From positions 30,141,286-30,205,285 of the forward strand of contig OU862913.1 of the NCBI GenBank assembly GCA_917880885.1: a stretch of 64,000 bases of DNA, given 5' to 3'. The translations under genes were made by a program, and so were the position numbers. Below the pieces are notes generated by a model that made no database searches, was not told the origin of the DNA, and saw only the letters and a program-made list of their open reading frames with translations. Numbering within the stretch: the first letter of the stretch is position 1; the number at the start of each line of letters is the position of its first letter. This document shows, one piece after another, positions 34,036 through 44,715 of this stretch. The stretch is from Limnephilus marmoratus (Eukaryota; Arthropoda; Insecta; Trichoptera; Limnephilidae).

Positions 34036-34274
34036 GAGTTTTTCTTATAAAAAAATAGATTTTTTACTTTTAAATTTCGATACATATTTGACTTTGGAAA
34101 ACGTTACTAATCCAGTCAAAGAAGGAAGTGTAGAGTGCGTGAGCAGGGACCTAAGCGATTCCTTCAAAAACTTGTTCAGGGTGCTTAGGGTATGAACATA
34201 CCATAAGTCCTGATGTCTAGGTGGTTAGCTAGAGGGGGGGAGGGAAAGGGGAAGGTCCCAATTTTCGGGTTTCC
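34036..34274. other. No feature recognised
   Basis: AT-rich, then a short G-run near 34232; no family match. Confidence 0.35.
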
Positions 34275-34540
34275 GCTTATATCTCAAAAACGATGCTTTG
34301 CAGGAGAATTTTTTTTTTCTTCATACACTCAGTCCCGGTGCATTTAGTTTTCAAACAGCTCGCGTGCATCCTATTGCAAATTTCATAAAGCCAGAGCTCA
34401 CCAGTAGTTTTATACAAACCTTGTCCTGACAATAACGAACACAAATAAAAAAGAAATATCCAATTTGGTACAGTCGTTCGGAAGTTATGCACGTACATAC
34501 ATTTCGGGGATTCATTTTTATTTATATAGAAGAAGAAGAT
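34275..34540 (-). mobile_element. Helitron-like repeat fragment
   Basis: Reverse complement of the front half of 37243-37500 (GTTCGGAAGTTATGCACGTA, CCTTGTCCTGACAATAACGA). Confidence 0.6.
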
Positions 34541-35226
34541 AGAGATAGAAGATAGAAGATAGAAGATAGAAGATAGAAGATAGAAGATAGAAGATAGAAG
34601 ATAGAAGATAGAAGATAGAAGATAGAAGATAGAAGATAGAAGATAGAAGATAGAAGATAGAAGATAGAAGATAGAAGATAGAAGATAGAAGATAGAAGAT
34701 AGAAGATAGAAGATAGAAGATAGAAGATAGAAGATAGAAGATAGAAGATAGAAGATAGAAGATAGAAGATAGAAGATAGAAGATAGAAGATAGAAGATAG
34801 AAGATAGAAGATAGAAGATAGAAGATAGAAGATAGAAGATAGAAGATAGAAGATAGAAGATAGAAGATAGAAGATAGAAGATAGAAGATAGAAGATAGAA
34901 GATAGAAGATAGAAGATAGAAGATAGAAGATAGAAGATAGAAGATAGAAGATAGAAGATAGAAGATAGAAGATAGAAGATAGAAGATAGAAGATAGAAGA
35001 TAGAAGATAGAAGATAGAAGATAGAAGATAGAAGATAGAAGATAGAAGATAGAAGATAGAAGATAGAAGATAGAAGATAGAAGATAGAAGATAGAAGATA
35101 GAAGATAGAAGATAGAAGATAGAAGATAGAAGATAGAAGATAGAAGATAGAAGATAGAAGATAGAAGATAGAAGATAGAAGATAGAAGATAGAAGATAGA
35201 AGATAGAAGATAGAAGATAGAAGATA
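34541..35226. repeat. Heptanucleotide microsatellite (GATAGAA)n, ~98 copies
   Basis: 686 bp of almost perfect GATAGAA units. The minus strand is open in all three frames because the unit length is 7, so each frame yields the same seven residues (SSIFYLL). Not a gene. Confidence 0.95.
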
Positions 35227-35338
35227 TATAGATAGATTACTAGACTACTTAGGGAACATACCCATACTATGTGACCCACTTTTTGCAATTTTTAACCCCC
35301 CCCCCCCCCCCCTCCCCCCTCGGTGACCAGGTGTAGTA

Positions 35339-36509
35339 CAGGGTTGGGCAGAGTGGAGTTACTGGTTTCAAAAAATTACTGAAGGCCCCCCAGACCGAGC
35401 AGAGGGACGGGGTGGATGCCGTTAGGTCGGGGAAATGATGCCGTTTATTCTAGTGACCATGCCGTGGTCAGGTAAGTACTGGGACTTTATTGTGGAGACT
35501 TTTTTTAAAAACAGGGAAAGCGTGGTGGCTTTGGAGCTTTCCGGGTCCGGTTCGAGTTAAATCGTGATGACAGTATTCCTGATCTCAAAAACCATTCGGA
35601 AATGAATCAGTAATGTAAGGTGGACAGGAACTGCAGATCCTAAAATACCAGTTGGGCGACCTAAAAGTATACAAACACCTGAAAACATTGTGGTAGTAAG
35701 AGCGTTAATTGAAGAGTCTCCAATCCGAGCAGCGCGGAAACATGCCGCTTCGCTTGGAATATAGTCCAGTATTAAAAGGCAAATTTTACACTCTGACCTT
35801 CATCTGTACCCCTACAAGATGATGCGTACACGGGAATGGAGCCCACAAGATTTTGTGAAACGTAGAGATGTTTGCATTGCATCGTTACTGCTGTATCCCT
35901 CGGAGCTGTTTTTTGAACTGGCGACGAAGGATTAACCATTACCGTTATTGAGTTATTCATCTCACTATTGTGAGATGTTGAAGAACCTTAGGCGTCCCAA
36001 AATGAAAGAGTATCGCGAGGAACACGACACAGAAGCCTTCTGGTTTCAACATGATGAAGCCATGGGCGCCATGGCCCATGCTGTCCATCGTTCTTGCGAA
36101 ATTTTGCAAAAGCTCTTTCCAGGTCACCTGATTTCTTTGCGGGGGGATATTCCATGGCCCCCTCACTCTCTCGATTTCACCCCGAGTGACTTTTTTCTGC
36201 GAGGATACGTCAAAACTGAGGTAAACAAACTTCGACCTCGAACCCTTGAAGCTCTAAACGAGGCGATTGAGGACGTCATCGCTGGAATTCCGCAAGATAT
36301 GCTGTGAAGAGTGGCCGAAAACTTCTTTGAAAGGTTCAATATGCGTATTGCTCGCCAAGGCCGCCACGCCAGACGACATCATTTTCAAAACATCGTGAAA
36401 AAAACGGCATCATTTTCCCGACCTAACGGCATCCGCCTCGCCCCTCTGCTCGGTCTGGGTGGCCTTCAGTGATTTTTTGAAACTAGTTACTCCACTCTGC
36501 CCCACCCTG
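35339..36509 (+). mobile_element. Tc1/mariner-superfamily element, 1171 bp
   Basis: The ends CAGGGTTGGGCAGAGTGGAG and CTCCACTCTGCCCCACCCTG open inverted repeats of about 107 bp with few differences. Flanked by TA. Encloses a broken transposase. Confidence 0.85.
35560..36400 (+). pseudogene. Tc1/mariner-type transposase, disrupted
   Basis: A helix-turn-helix-like segment (ALIEESPIRAARKHAASLGI) ends in an in-frame stop near 35757. KRQILHSDLHLYPYKMMRTR follows, then a shortened central region with another stop near 35932. The C-terminal part (35948-36307) reads WFQHDEAMGAMAHAVHRSCE, FPGHLISLRGDIPWPPHSLD and LRPRTLEALNEAI. The WFQHD aspartate and the later SLDFTPSDFF block correspond to the second and third catalytic positions. 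The first catalytic region is missing. Confidence 0.85.
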
Positions 36510-36867
36510 TATATTCCAAGACCCCCCCCCCCTCCCCCTACAGTTTTCATGTAGTAATTAATAAATATGGTTTTGAATCATTTCCTGCTAACAAAAAGTA
36601 AAAAAAAAAATTATTTGGCTTATATTTGTCTTTATTAATACGGCGCTTGCTGCGTGAGGGCAAGAGTACATGCATACCTATAATTACAAGTGGAAAAAAT
36701 ATTATCAAGTTAAAACTTATGTATGTCAAAATTTAGATTTCTAGATTGACTGTATGATAAAAAGCTAAGCCCCCCGCCCCTCATTGTGACCAAGCGTAGT
36801 ATTTTGAAGATCCCCCCCCCCCCCCACCTGAATGGATCACGTAGTATGGGTATGTTCCCTTAGTTTT

Positions 36868-37085
36868 AACCACATTTATTGTTCAAAGCACCTCCACCGT
36901 AAGATCACCCCAAGTGGTTCAAAATGTTTGGTGACTTAGCAGGGGTGCCCGGGTTCATGGGGTGAGGTTTGTCCGGGTCTTGGCGGCGGACACGTGTAGG
37001 GGTTTGAGAATGTTTGAGGGAGGCCTTTTGACTTCTCCAGCCGTACTCTCTCGGGACATCACCTCGCACCGGAGTGGAAGGGATG
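36868..37085 (+). mobile_element. SINE-A, 3'-truncated
   Basis: GATCACCCCAAGTGGTTCAA to CGCACCGGAGTGGAAGGGAT; the 3' half is missing. Confidence 0.65.
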
Positions 37086-37242
37086 GATTCGAAATTCTGA
37101 CTTTTGATTTGAATTCGGACTACGAAAACCCTACCAACCTGAGGTGCAATTGTCCCTTTCACTTAGTATTCGAGGCAGTAATAGCGACAGTGACAGCAAC
37201 CGTTTGGTAAAATATCCGTTGATTAAATACCGCAAAATTAGC

Positions 37243-37728
37243 GATATTGCAGAATCTATCTATCTATCTATATTCTATATAAATAAAAATGAATCGCCGA
37301 AATGTATGTACGCGCATAACTTCCGAACGACTGCACCAAATTGGATAATTATTTTTTTTTGTGTTTGTTATTGTCGGGACAAGGTTTCTATAAAACTACT
37401 GGTGAGTTCTGGAATTATGAAATTTGTATGAAAAATTGCAGTAGGTTGCAAGCGAGCTGTTTGGAAACTGAATGTACCGGGACCGGATATATAGAATGCG
37501 GAAGGGGAGAAGGGGGAGGGGAACCCAGGTAGGGGGTTCGCGGGACGGGGGAAGAGGGGAGTGGAGTGGGGAGAAGGAAGGTGGAGGAATCGGAGTGGTA
37601 ACGCGAGATGGGAAGGGACGCGGGAAAGAAGGGGAGGCGGAGGGGAAACGGGACGAATGGGAAAGGACACGCTGGGAAAAACAATTTCTTTATTAAATGG
37701 CATAGCAACGCATTCCGGGAACCAGCTA
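37243..37728 (+). mobile_element. Helitron-like non-autonomous element
   Basis: Starts TCTATCTATCTATC, then GAATCGCCGAAATGTATGTA and CATAACTTCCGAACGACTGC. It has a purine-rich tract and ends AACGCATTCCGGGAACCAGCTAG followed by T. The 5'-TC start, 3'-CTAG end and small palindrome before it fit Helitrons. No coding. Frames on both strands over the G-rich tract are artefacts. Confidence 0.5.
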
Positions 37729-38150
37729 GTTAGTAATAAAGACCGTATATATTCTGAACTTACGAAAACTTTAAATGGTAATCCATCTTTTGCCACTATA
37801 CGGGACACTTTCATAAAAAGAGAATCAGTTTTTTCGAAATAGTGTGAAATCTTCCTTTTTTTCGCCGGTGATTGTAGTTTTTCAATGTAGTCATCTTCGT
37901 CAATTAAGGTAAAGGTTGTAGCTGGTACCTCGGTAGATTGGCTGCGACTCGTAGTTGGTGTTGCGCTAGGACAATCAAACTATTCTGATATCTCGTCGGA
38001 GTTAACATTTTTAGCTCCAATTCCGTGCTTAGTGCGTAAATGAGTATATAGTCCGCTTGTTGATCGTGCACTAGTTTGGAACTGGACAGACAGAATTTAT
38101 ACTTCGTTGACTGACTATCTATGTTTAGATAATAAAAAGTTTCCACACTA
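37729..38150 (-). pseudogene. hAT-type transposase remnant
   Basis: The minus strand reads KTLLFM-like residues in pieces and MKVSRIVAKDGLPFKVFVSS near 37815-37755. That resembles the VAKDGLPF segment of zinc-finger-BED hAT transposases. Upstream, to 38146, frames are broken. No terminal repeats found. Confidence 0.4.
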
Positions 38151-38365
38151 TGCAGAACTTTTTAAGTTTTTGAATTCAATACCATTAATTGTAGCATTCA
38201 TTTTTTACAAATAAAAGTTTGATACACGGATACAAGTATAATACGTTAATATATTAGTCAAAATAATTATTTTTTCACGCGTTCACGTAGTAAACAAATA
38301 AAATAGGACAGATTAGTCACTCACTTGTCCGACTTGCGAGTAGTTGCGAGTGAGACTGAGACTTA

Positions 38366-38788
38366 AGCCTCGATGACACACGGCTAGTTTACAAGCTACT
38401 ATCTACTAAGTTTAAAAGCGGGAAAATCGGCGAGTGAGATTGTCATGATGACACACAAAACTGCCCACTCACAGGAAACTGAGGTCGCTTTTAGCGCCAG
38501 TAACAAGAATAACGACGCCTGCGTGAACTAATTCTTCAGATGTTTGACAGTCGAAATCAGCTGTTTATCGGAAGCCATGTTGGAAACATAAATAAACCAA
38601 TCACGAGCAAGCGGAGCAAGCGTGTAGGCGAGTAAAGTTGACGACCTTTCAACTTTTTTTCGTAGATTATCAACAATCTGCTAGTCGCTGCTAGTTAGCA
38701 GGTGACACGATGACACTGGGCGAGTTTACTAACAGATAGTGAATTTCCCAGATAGTAGCTTATAAACTAGCCGTGTGTCATCGAGGCT
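38366..38788. mobile_element. MITE with AGCCTCGATGACACACGGC ends and TTA duplication
   Basis: About 40 bp of near-perfect inverted repeat at each end (AGCCTCGATGACACACGGCT), flanked by TTA at 38363-38365 and 38789-38791. Short internal repeats of CTACTATCT/AGATAGTAG. No coding. Confidence 0.85.
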
Positions 38789-39891
38789 TTAGTAAGACTA
38801 CAAACAAACGTTATTTGCTGTGGGAATTCGGTAATTCGGAAATTCCCCGACGCACTATTCTTAGCAGGGATTTCCCTATCACGGTTCGTTTTTAATACAG
38901 CGAAATTCGCATTTCTAATCTCGCTTTTGCGGTACTTAAAAATAGCGCGAAATTGCGATATAACAATATTGCATGCTCTAATAGGCTACTTGCATCAATT
39001 TTTTTAAAAAAAATTTCCGGTTTAGGCAAATGTTCTAAGACACTCTGTATTATTATTTTTTTAATCGTATTTTTGAAACCCTGGGGATTTTTTGAAAATT
39101 TCAATCCGAAAAATCAAACCATTTTTTATAAACCGGAAAGACGGGACATAATTTTATAGGTGAGAAAAAACGATAATTACATGGCCGAAAATCATTTTAA
39201 AAAAAAAGAACGTTTCCACACGAATGGCACTGGAGAATAACGAGACATACCAAAAATATTACATCTCATAAATATTTTTTTCCTTGATCCATCTTATTGA
39301 TCATAAATCATTATAATTTACAACGTCTATATTAATAAATCCAATGTAATATACTTGTACTTGCAAATTATAATAATAATAAGAATATTATAAAATTTGA
39401 TTTTGTTAAAATCAGCACCATAACCATTATACCTCTAAAACACGTACTGACATCTAAAATGTACGGGGTTCTCTTCACAACATCTATCAAAAATTCAAAC
39501 CAAATGATAAGTTCGCAGAGAACAAACAATAAATCTAGTGAACGTTAAATGTCAAATTCAAAAATTCGCCTGAAATCAAAGTGATGCCATATAACAAAAA
39601 AATAAATCAGTGTGGAATTTTACACAATTAATAGGAACATTTTCGGAGACGGGACATTTTCATGTGGTGACGTCACGAGCCCAAATAATGGTTTTATTTA
39701 TTTAAAAATAAAAAAAAATTGTACGTTTCTACAAAATTTTACCAACATTTTCGTAATCTTAGTAAAAAGATCTATCAACACGATTTTTTCCAAGTCGTTA
39801 TGAAATGCATGCAACCATGCAAGTGGCCTATTCTTTCCTATTAGATTTTTTTTGCACGTGTGTAAAATAGCGTTCCAAAACAAAAACAGAA
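38789..39891. other. No gene recognised
   Basis: AT-rich; frames of 60-70 codons overlap on both strands at 38892-39159 and 39612-39883 without known domains. Confidence 0.35.
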
Positions 39892-40612
39892 TTAAGAGGG
39901 CATTACCAGAGAAAACCAGAAATATGTCATTTTCAAATCAGATTTTAGAAGAACAACTTTTCCACAAAAAATTATAAATGGATTTCGAAAGGTTGTTTTT
40001 TTTTATCTAGCATTCGCATGTTTTAAATTTTGAGAAAAAAATTTAATTTTTAGTATAATAAGGTTATTCCATGGGTCGTTGGCAGATTTGTTAAATTTTC
40101 AAAAAAGATTTTGTATTATACCACACCCATTTCAAATAATATAATCATGTAGTAAAATAAATCAATACATTATCTAGCAAACGCATGTTTTAGAATTTTA
40201 ATTTTAGTTTCAATAAAATCATTAAAAAATATGTACGTACATGTGTTTCTTGACGAAAATTGGTCCATTTGTGTATTTATTTGCGCACTTACAAACTAAT
40301 ATATTTCATATTTTTTTAACATTATTATTAAATTTAGACATTATTGAAAAATGATAAATACTTATAATAAAAAAATAATTACAAAAAGTACATTATTTTA
40401 ATAGTTTTATCATCACGCCTTTCGGCATTTTTGGATTTCGGTATAAATTAAAGCTGATTTGGATTGAAATAAAATGGATATTGAGTTATAATTTAAAAAA
40501 GCTGGTACGGAGAATAATTAATCTTTCTCATTGTAACCACCCTGCACGATCGTAAGAACAACTTTCGACAAAATGTGGATTTTCGTCCGCTGGCTGGTTA
40601 AACGCTCTCAAA
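39892..40612 (-). mobile_element. TTAA-ended MITE, copy 4
   Basis: Same family as 32630-33357. The right end has decayed (CTCTCAA instead of CTCTTAA). It ends 24 bp before the acceptor of terminal exon B. Confidence 0.8.
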
Positions 40613-40636
40613 TGTAACTTTGTCTTTCTGTTGCAG

Positions 40637-40700
40637 ACTCTGCGATAACTACTGGGAGGTTTGCTGTATGAGTGCCAACACAACCACTGCTGCTGCCTAG
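40637..40700 (+). CDS. Clip-domain peptide, terminal exon B
   Basis: The acceptor TGTCTTTCTGTTGCAG matches that of exon A. The exon completes codon 60 and adds 20 residues (LCDNYWEVCC, then MSANTTTAAA) before TAG at 40698-40700. Cysteine spacing C-x6-CC, the EVCC core, an N-x-T glycosylation site and the alanine-rich end are kept, while the other residues differ from exon A. The reading frame and both splice features are intact, which argues that it is still used. The first residues, which lie between cysteines four and five of the clip, differ most. The peptide would be 80 residues. Mutually exclusive splicing of A and B from exon 1 is my inference. Confidence 0.6.
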
Positions 40701-40849
40701 TGTTTGCAAGTCCGGATAATCGGATGTCTTGAAACTCTACATAAATCTGGATTTTTCCTAAAAGGTTTTTTTTTTATAAAAAATAAAGATGACGAAAAAA
40801 TAACCTAACCTAAAGTAACTAACCTATCCTAATAATGTGTTCTGTTTTA

Positions 40850-41363
40850 AGGTCTATGCCCACTACACCGTTCCATACCATGACCGTACTATGAACGTAT
40901 CAGACACGAAATAAATACGCTACGCCCTACTATGCCCACTGGAACGTGCTAACACCGTATTGTACCCGTACGTTACGGGTATAGTGACCGTATGATAACC
41001 GTACACACCGCGGTTAGTGTCCGTACCATCCCCGTTCAAATTTCTGTCTACCGCTGGCGCACGTCTCACAGAACTGAACACAAATTACGAACTGACGGAG
41101 TGGCAACGCGGTTAGAACGAGGATCATCCGCGTATGATCCCCGTACTAACACCGTCGGGTGCCATGCATAGAGCGGACCGGCACCTGCAAAATATTGTCA
41201 TCGAGAATTCGCCGTCAGTCCGGTCATGGTACGTGACTATGTTGGTCGGTGACGCGACGGGCTAGTGGGCAGCGTTTCATACTGATCGATACAAAGAATA
41301 TTTTTTTGCATGCGCCGCTATGGTTACGGTCATGGTATGGAACGGTGTAGTGGGCATAGACCT
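40850..41363. mobile_element. 514-bp MITE with TTA duplication and known empty site
   Basis: Ends AGGTCTATGCCCACTACACC and GGTGTAGTGGGCATAGACCT, extending about 40 bp; flanked by TTA. Copy A of the duplication (around 30945) lacks it, giving the empty site. PIF/Harbinger is likely from the TTA duplication. Confidence 0.85.
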
Positions 41364-41494
41364 TTATAAGGTTAACCTTTTTCTAAATATTTTTGATCTA
41401 AGTCATAATACATTTTTTTTACAACAATTAACAGTTTTATTTTTATTTGTTGCAACATTATTTTAAAAGTGATTCGGTATTCCAGTATTGCAGC

Positions 41495-41870
41495 CCCGGA
41501 AACCAATGGATAACCAAAACCTCTGCCATAGGTCACCCCGAAAGGCAAGCTATGTTTGGTGACTTAGTAGGGGCACCCGGGATCATGAGGTGAGGTTTGG
41601 CGGCGGATGCGTCTGTCAACCAGCTGCATGGCAGGCCGGATCGGAAGAGATTGGTTGAGGGAGTCCTTTTGACTTCTCCAGCCGTACTCTCTCGGAACAT
41701 CGCCTTGCACCGCAGTGGGAGGGATGGATTCATACGTCCGTCACTTCTGGACACACTGACCTCCAAATTCCTACCCACCCCTACTACCCTTTTCCTTCCC
41801 AAAACTTCCTCTCCTTCCATTCCTTAAAAGACCCTCCACACAGCATCCTCTGTGGAGCTAATGTAAAAAA
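41495..41870 (+). mobile_element. SINE-A in duplication copy B
   Basis: Orthologous by duplication to 31498-31915; ends GGAGCTAATGTAAAAAAAAG. Confidence 0.75.
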
Positions 41871-42642
41871 AAGAAGGAAAAATTCTGATTACTGAAAGAA
41901 CAGTAATAAATTTAGGACACATTGTTTCGCAGAATTTGAATACTTAAATTCATCAAATCTCAAAGGTAATATTCAAGTTCTGTTATTATTCAAGTACTTA
42001 CTGTGAAACAACCGGCACATAGCGAAATAATAACAGAACTTGAATTGAACTTTCACAGAACTTTGAAATTTGATGAATAGTTCAAATTCTTTTAAGCAAT
42101 CCATTCTAAATGTTTATTGTATTGTCTGACTGAGAGTCTGTTAAAAGCATAGTTTTTTTTTCTTTTTTCTAACCTCAAATTATACTATTCTCAGAGAGAG
42201 CTTGTACACACTTCATCGATGTTCGACCTCTTCATTCTTACTCTTATGAAAACCAAAAAGACAGAAGACACTACGATGATGGCACGTACAATCTCTCTCT
42301 GGGACTAGTGTAAGCACAATTTCAAAACCCACTGAACAATAAATTTAAAAAATAAATAAGACAAATGAAAAACTCAACAAAAAATTTTAACAACCTATTT
42401 AATTCCTTAACTCTTCAGGCCTCGACCTTGTTTTCTCAGATGTTCAAAATATTTCCGCTTTGCAATAAAATTTAAAAAAAAAATTGAATGTTTCTGAACT
42501 TACCCGAAAACTAAAAACTGTTTTTGAAAGGTAATAAAATAAGCTTTAAAATTTTATAAATCAAAATAAACATAATTTTTGAAATACAAAATTTTGCTAG
42601 TTTTAAAAATGGCTCAACTTTAGTTTTTTCTAATTAAAATTA

Positions 42643-43516
42643 GGGGCAATCCATAAATAATTACGTCACACCTTAAGGGGGGAGGGGAATAGAGAAGTGT
42701 GACATTGTGTGACAAGGCGTATGGGGGGTCATCAGCTTTGTGACGTCACATAAAAATCTAAATTATTACTACTGTTTTGATTATTAAACGACTTTAAAAA
42801 TACGAAATTATTTTTTTACTAAAAAGTAAAAAAATAATTTCGTATTCTTCTACAACTTCATAATCAACTTACTTTTTCTACTCATCAATATGTACGTACG
42901 ATTGTTATTTTTGTAGTCGGTGTCGGCGGGAGAGGAGCTGTCAAGTGAACACGCCGGGCCGCGGGTACCTTGGTTGACACCGACTCCAAAAATAACAATC
43001 GTACCTACATATTGATGATTAGAAAAAGTAAGTTGATTATGAAGTTGTAGAAGAATACGAAATTATTTTTTAACTTTTTAGTGCATTTTTGAAGTCGTTT
43101 TTTTGTTTTGTTAAAATTTTTGTTTATTTTTTGATTTTTAGTGAATCTGAAGTACACTAACTAATTCGATTAAGATTCAGCCGAGTATCGTAAATTTGTT
43201 CTTCAGAATTGGAGAGTTCCGTTACTTTGTCATGGATCCCATAATCAGAACCTAACCAAACTCTCATCAAACTACCCTTGAAGTACATCCTTTCCAATAA
43301 AAAAAGAATCATCGAAATCGGTTGGCGTGATATTGAGTAATTCGTCCATTTGTCGCGCACATACTTGATGCAAATTTAAGACTTATATGATTTTCTCATG
43401 GATGCCATTGTCAGAACTGGACCAGATTAAAATGGGACCACACGGGAAGCACCAGCTTTCAAATAAAAAAAAGAATCATCAATATCGGTTTACCCAGTCG
43501 AAAGTTCTGAGGTAAC

Positions 43517-43554
<38 letters not shown>

Positions 43555-43620
43555 GTCGAATTGAGAACCTCCTCCTTTTCGAAGTCGTTTAAAAAGGAGG
43601 AGGTTCTCAATTCGACTGTA

Positions 43621-43652
<32 letters not shown>

Positions 43653-44318
43653 GTTACCTCAGAACTTTTGACTAGGTGAACCGATATTGATGATTCTTTT
43701 TTTATTTGAAAGCTGGTGCTTCCCGTGTAGTCCCATTTTAATTTGGTCCTGTTCCGACAATGGCATCCATGAGAAAACCATATAAGTCTTAAATTTGCAT
43801 TAAGTATGTGCGCGACAAATGGACGAATAACTCAATATCACGCCAACCGATTTCGATGATTCTTTTTTTATCGGAAAGGATGTACTTCAAGGGTAATTTG
43901 ATGAGAGTTTGGTTAGGTTAGGTTAGGTTATTTTTGGAGTCGGTGTCAGCAAGTCGCTTGTGCGACACAAGCACATCTCACCTGTAACTATGTATGTAGT
44001 TACAAACCTACCTTGACTGACATCGACTCCGACTCCAAAAGTAAGAATCGTACCTACATATTGATGAGTAGAAAAAGTAAGTTGATTATGAAGTTGTAGA
44101 AGAATACGAAATTATTTTTTTACTTTTTAGTGCATTTTTTGAAGTCGTTTTTTTGTTTTGTTAAAATTTTTGTTTATTTTGGGATGTAAAATTGCTAAAT
44201 ATGTGACGTCACACTAGGGGGGAGGAGTCTCACAGATGTGACGATGTGTGACATGGACGGGAGGGGGGGGGAGGCAAAAAATCACGAAATTCGTGTGACG
44301 TAATTTATGGATGACCCC
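42643..44318. mobile_element. PIF/Harbinger-like element built of nested palindromes
   Basis: Ends GGGGCAATCCATAAATAATT and, on the other strand, GGGGTCATCCATAAATTACG, flanked by TTA (42640-42642 and 44319-44321). Inside are a palindrome at 42826-43085, a larger one at 43250-43921 and a partial repeat of the first at 43930-44160. No protein frame of note. Confidence 0.75.
43250..43921. repeat. ~670-bp palindrome
   Basis: The left arm 43250-43577 is the near-exact complement of 43594-43921, with a short spacer (CGAAGTCGTTTA). Arms include AACCTAACCAAACTCTCATC, long A/T runs and CAGTCGAATTGAGAACCTCC. Confidence 0.85.
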
Positions 44319-44715
44319 TTACTGATAACGAAAAAAAGCATATAAATTTAATTAGATTAATGAATTACAAATGTTTTGTCATTCCAAGTAAAAATAATTA
44401 ATTAAAAAATTCTCAAAGTTTCATTTTTTTTTTCAAATTTGCTGTGTGTAACTTTAGTTTCATAAAGTTGTATATTTTACTACTTTTGTGGTTAAATTTT
44501 AGGTTTGAATATAAAGCGTGATGCTTTCTCTTTCTAACACCGTTTATATCATATTTCTCGCTATGATAGTAAGGGAGACACAACAATTTCTGTGAGACCT
44601 GTGTGAGTTGTTTAAAACAGTGAACAAATTAGCCTGAGGGGTTAAAACAGGCAATATGAGATACAACAATTTCTGTGAGACCTATATGAGTTGTTCCGAA
44701 CAGCTAGCCTGAGAG

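Larger units (their letters stand above)
35252..36859. mobile_element. PIF/Harbinger-like element, TTA duplication
   Basis: Ends GGGAACATACCCATACTATG and TAGTATGGGTATGTTCCC, flanked by TTA at 35249-35251 and 36860-36862. The interior is mostly taken up by a nested mariner-like element and C-runs. No transposase of its own is seen. Confidence 0.7.
40637..44520 (+). repeat. Segmental duplication, copy B
   Basis: Partner of 30729-33490. Later insertions unique to this copy are the 514-bp element at 40850-41363 and the 1.7-kb element at 42643-44318. The segment at 41983-42040 is inverted relative to 32022-32072. Confidence 0.75.

Noticed and set aside
34518..35288. 256-codon minus-strand frame of SSIFYLL repeats
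   Set aside because: It is the translation of a 7-bp microsatellite, open in every frame; not a gene.
37368..37842. 148-codon minus frame rich in proline and overlapping plus frames
   Set aside because: They lie over a purine-rich tract of a Helitron-like repeat with few possible stops.
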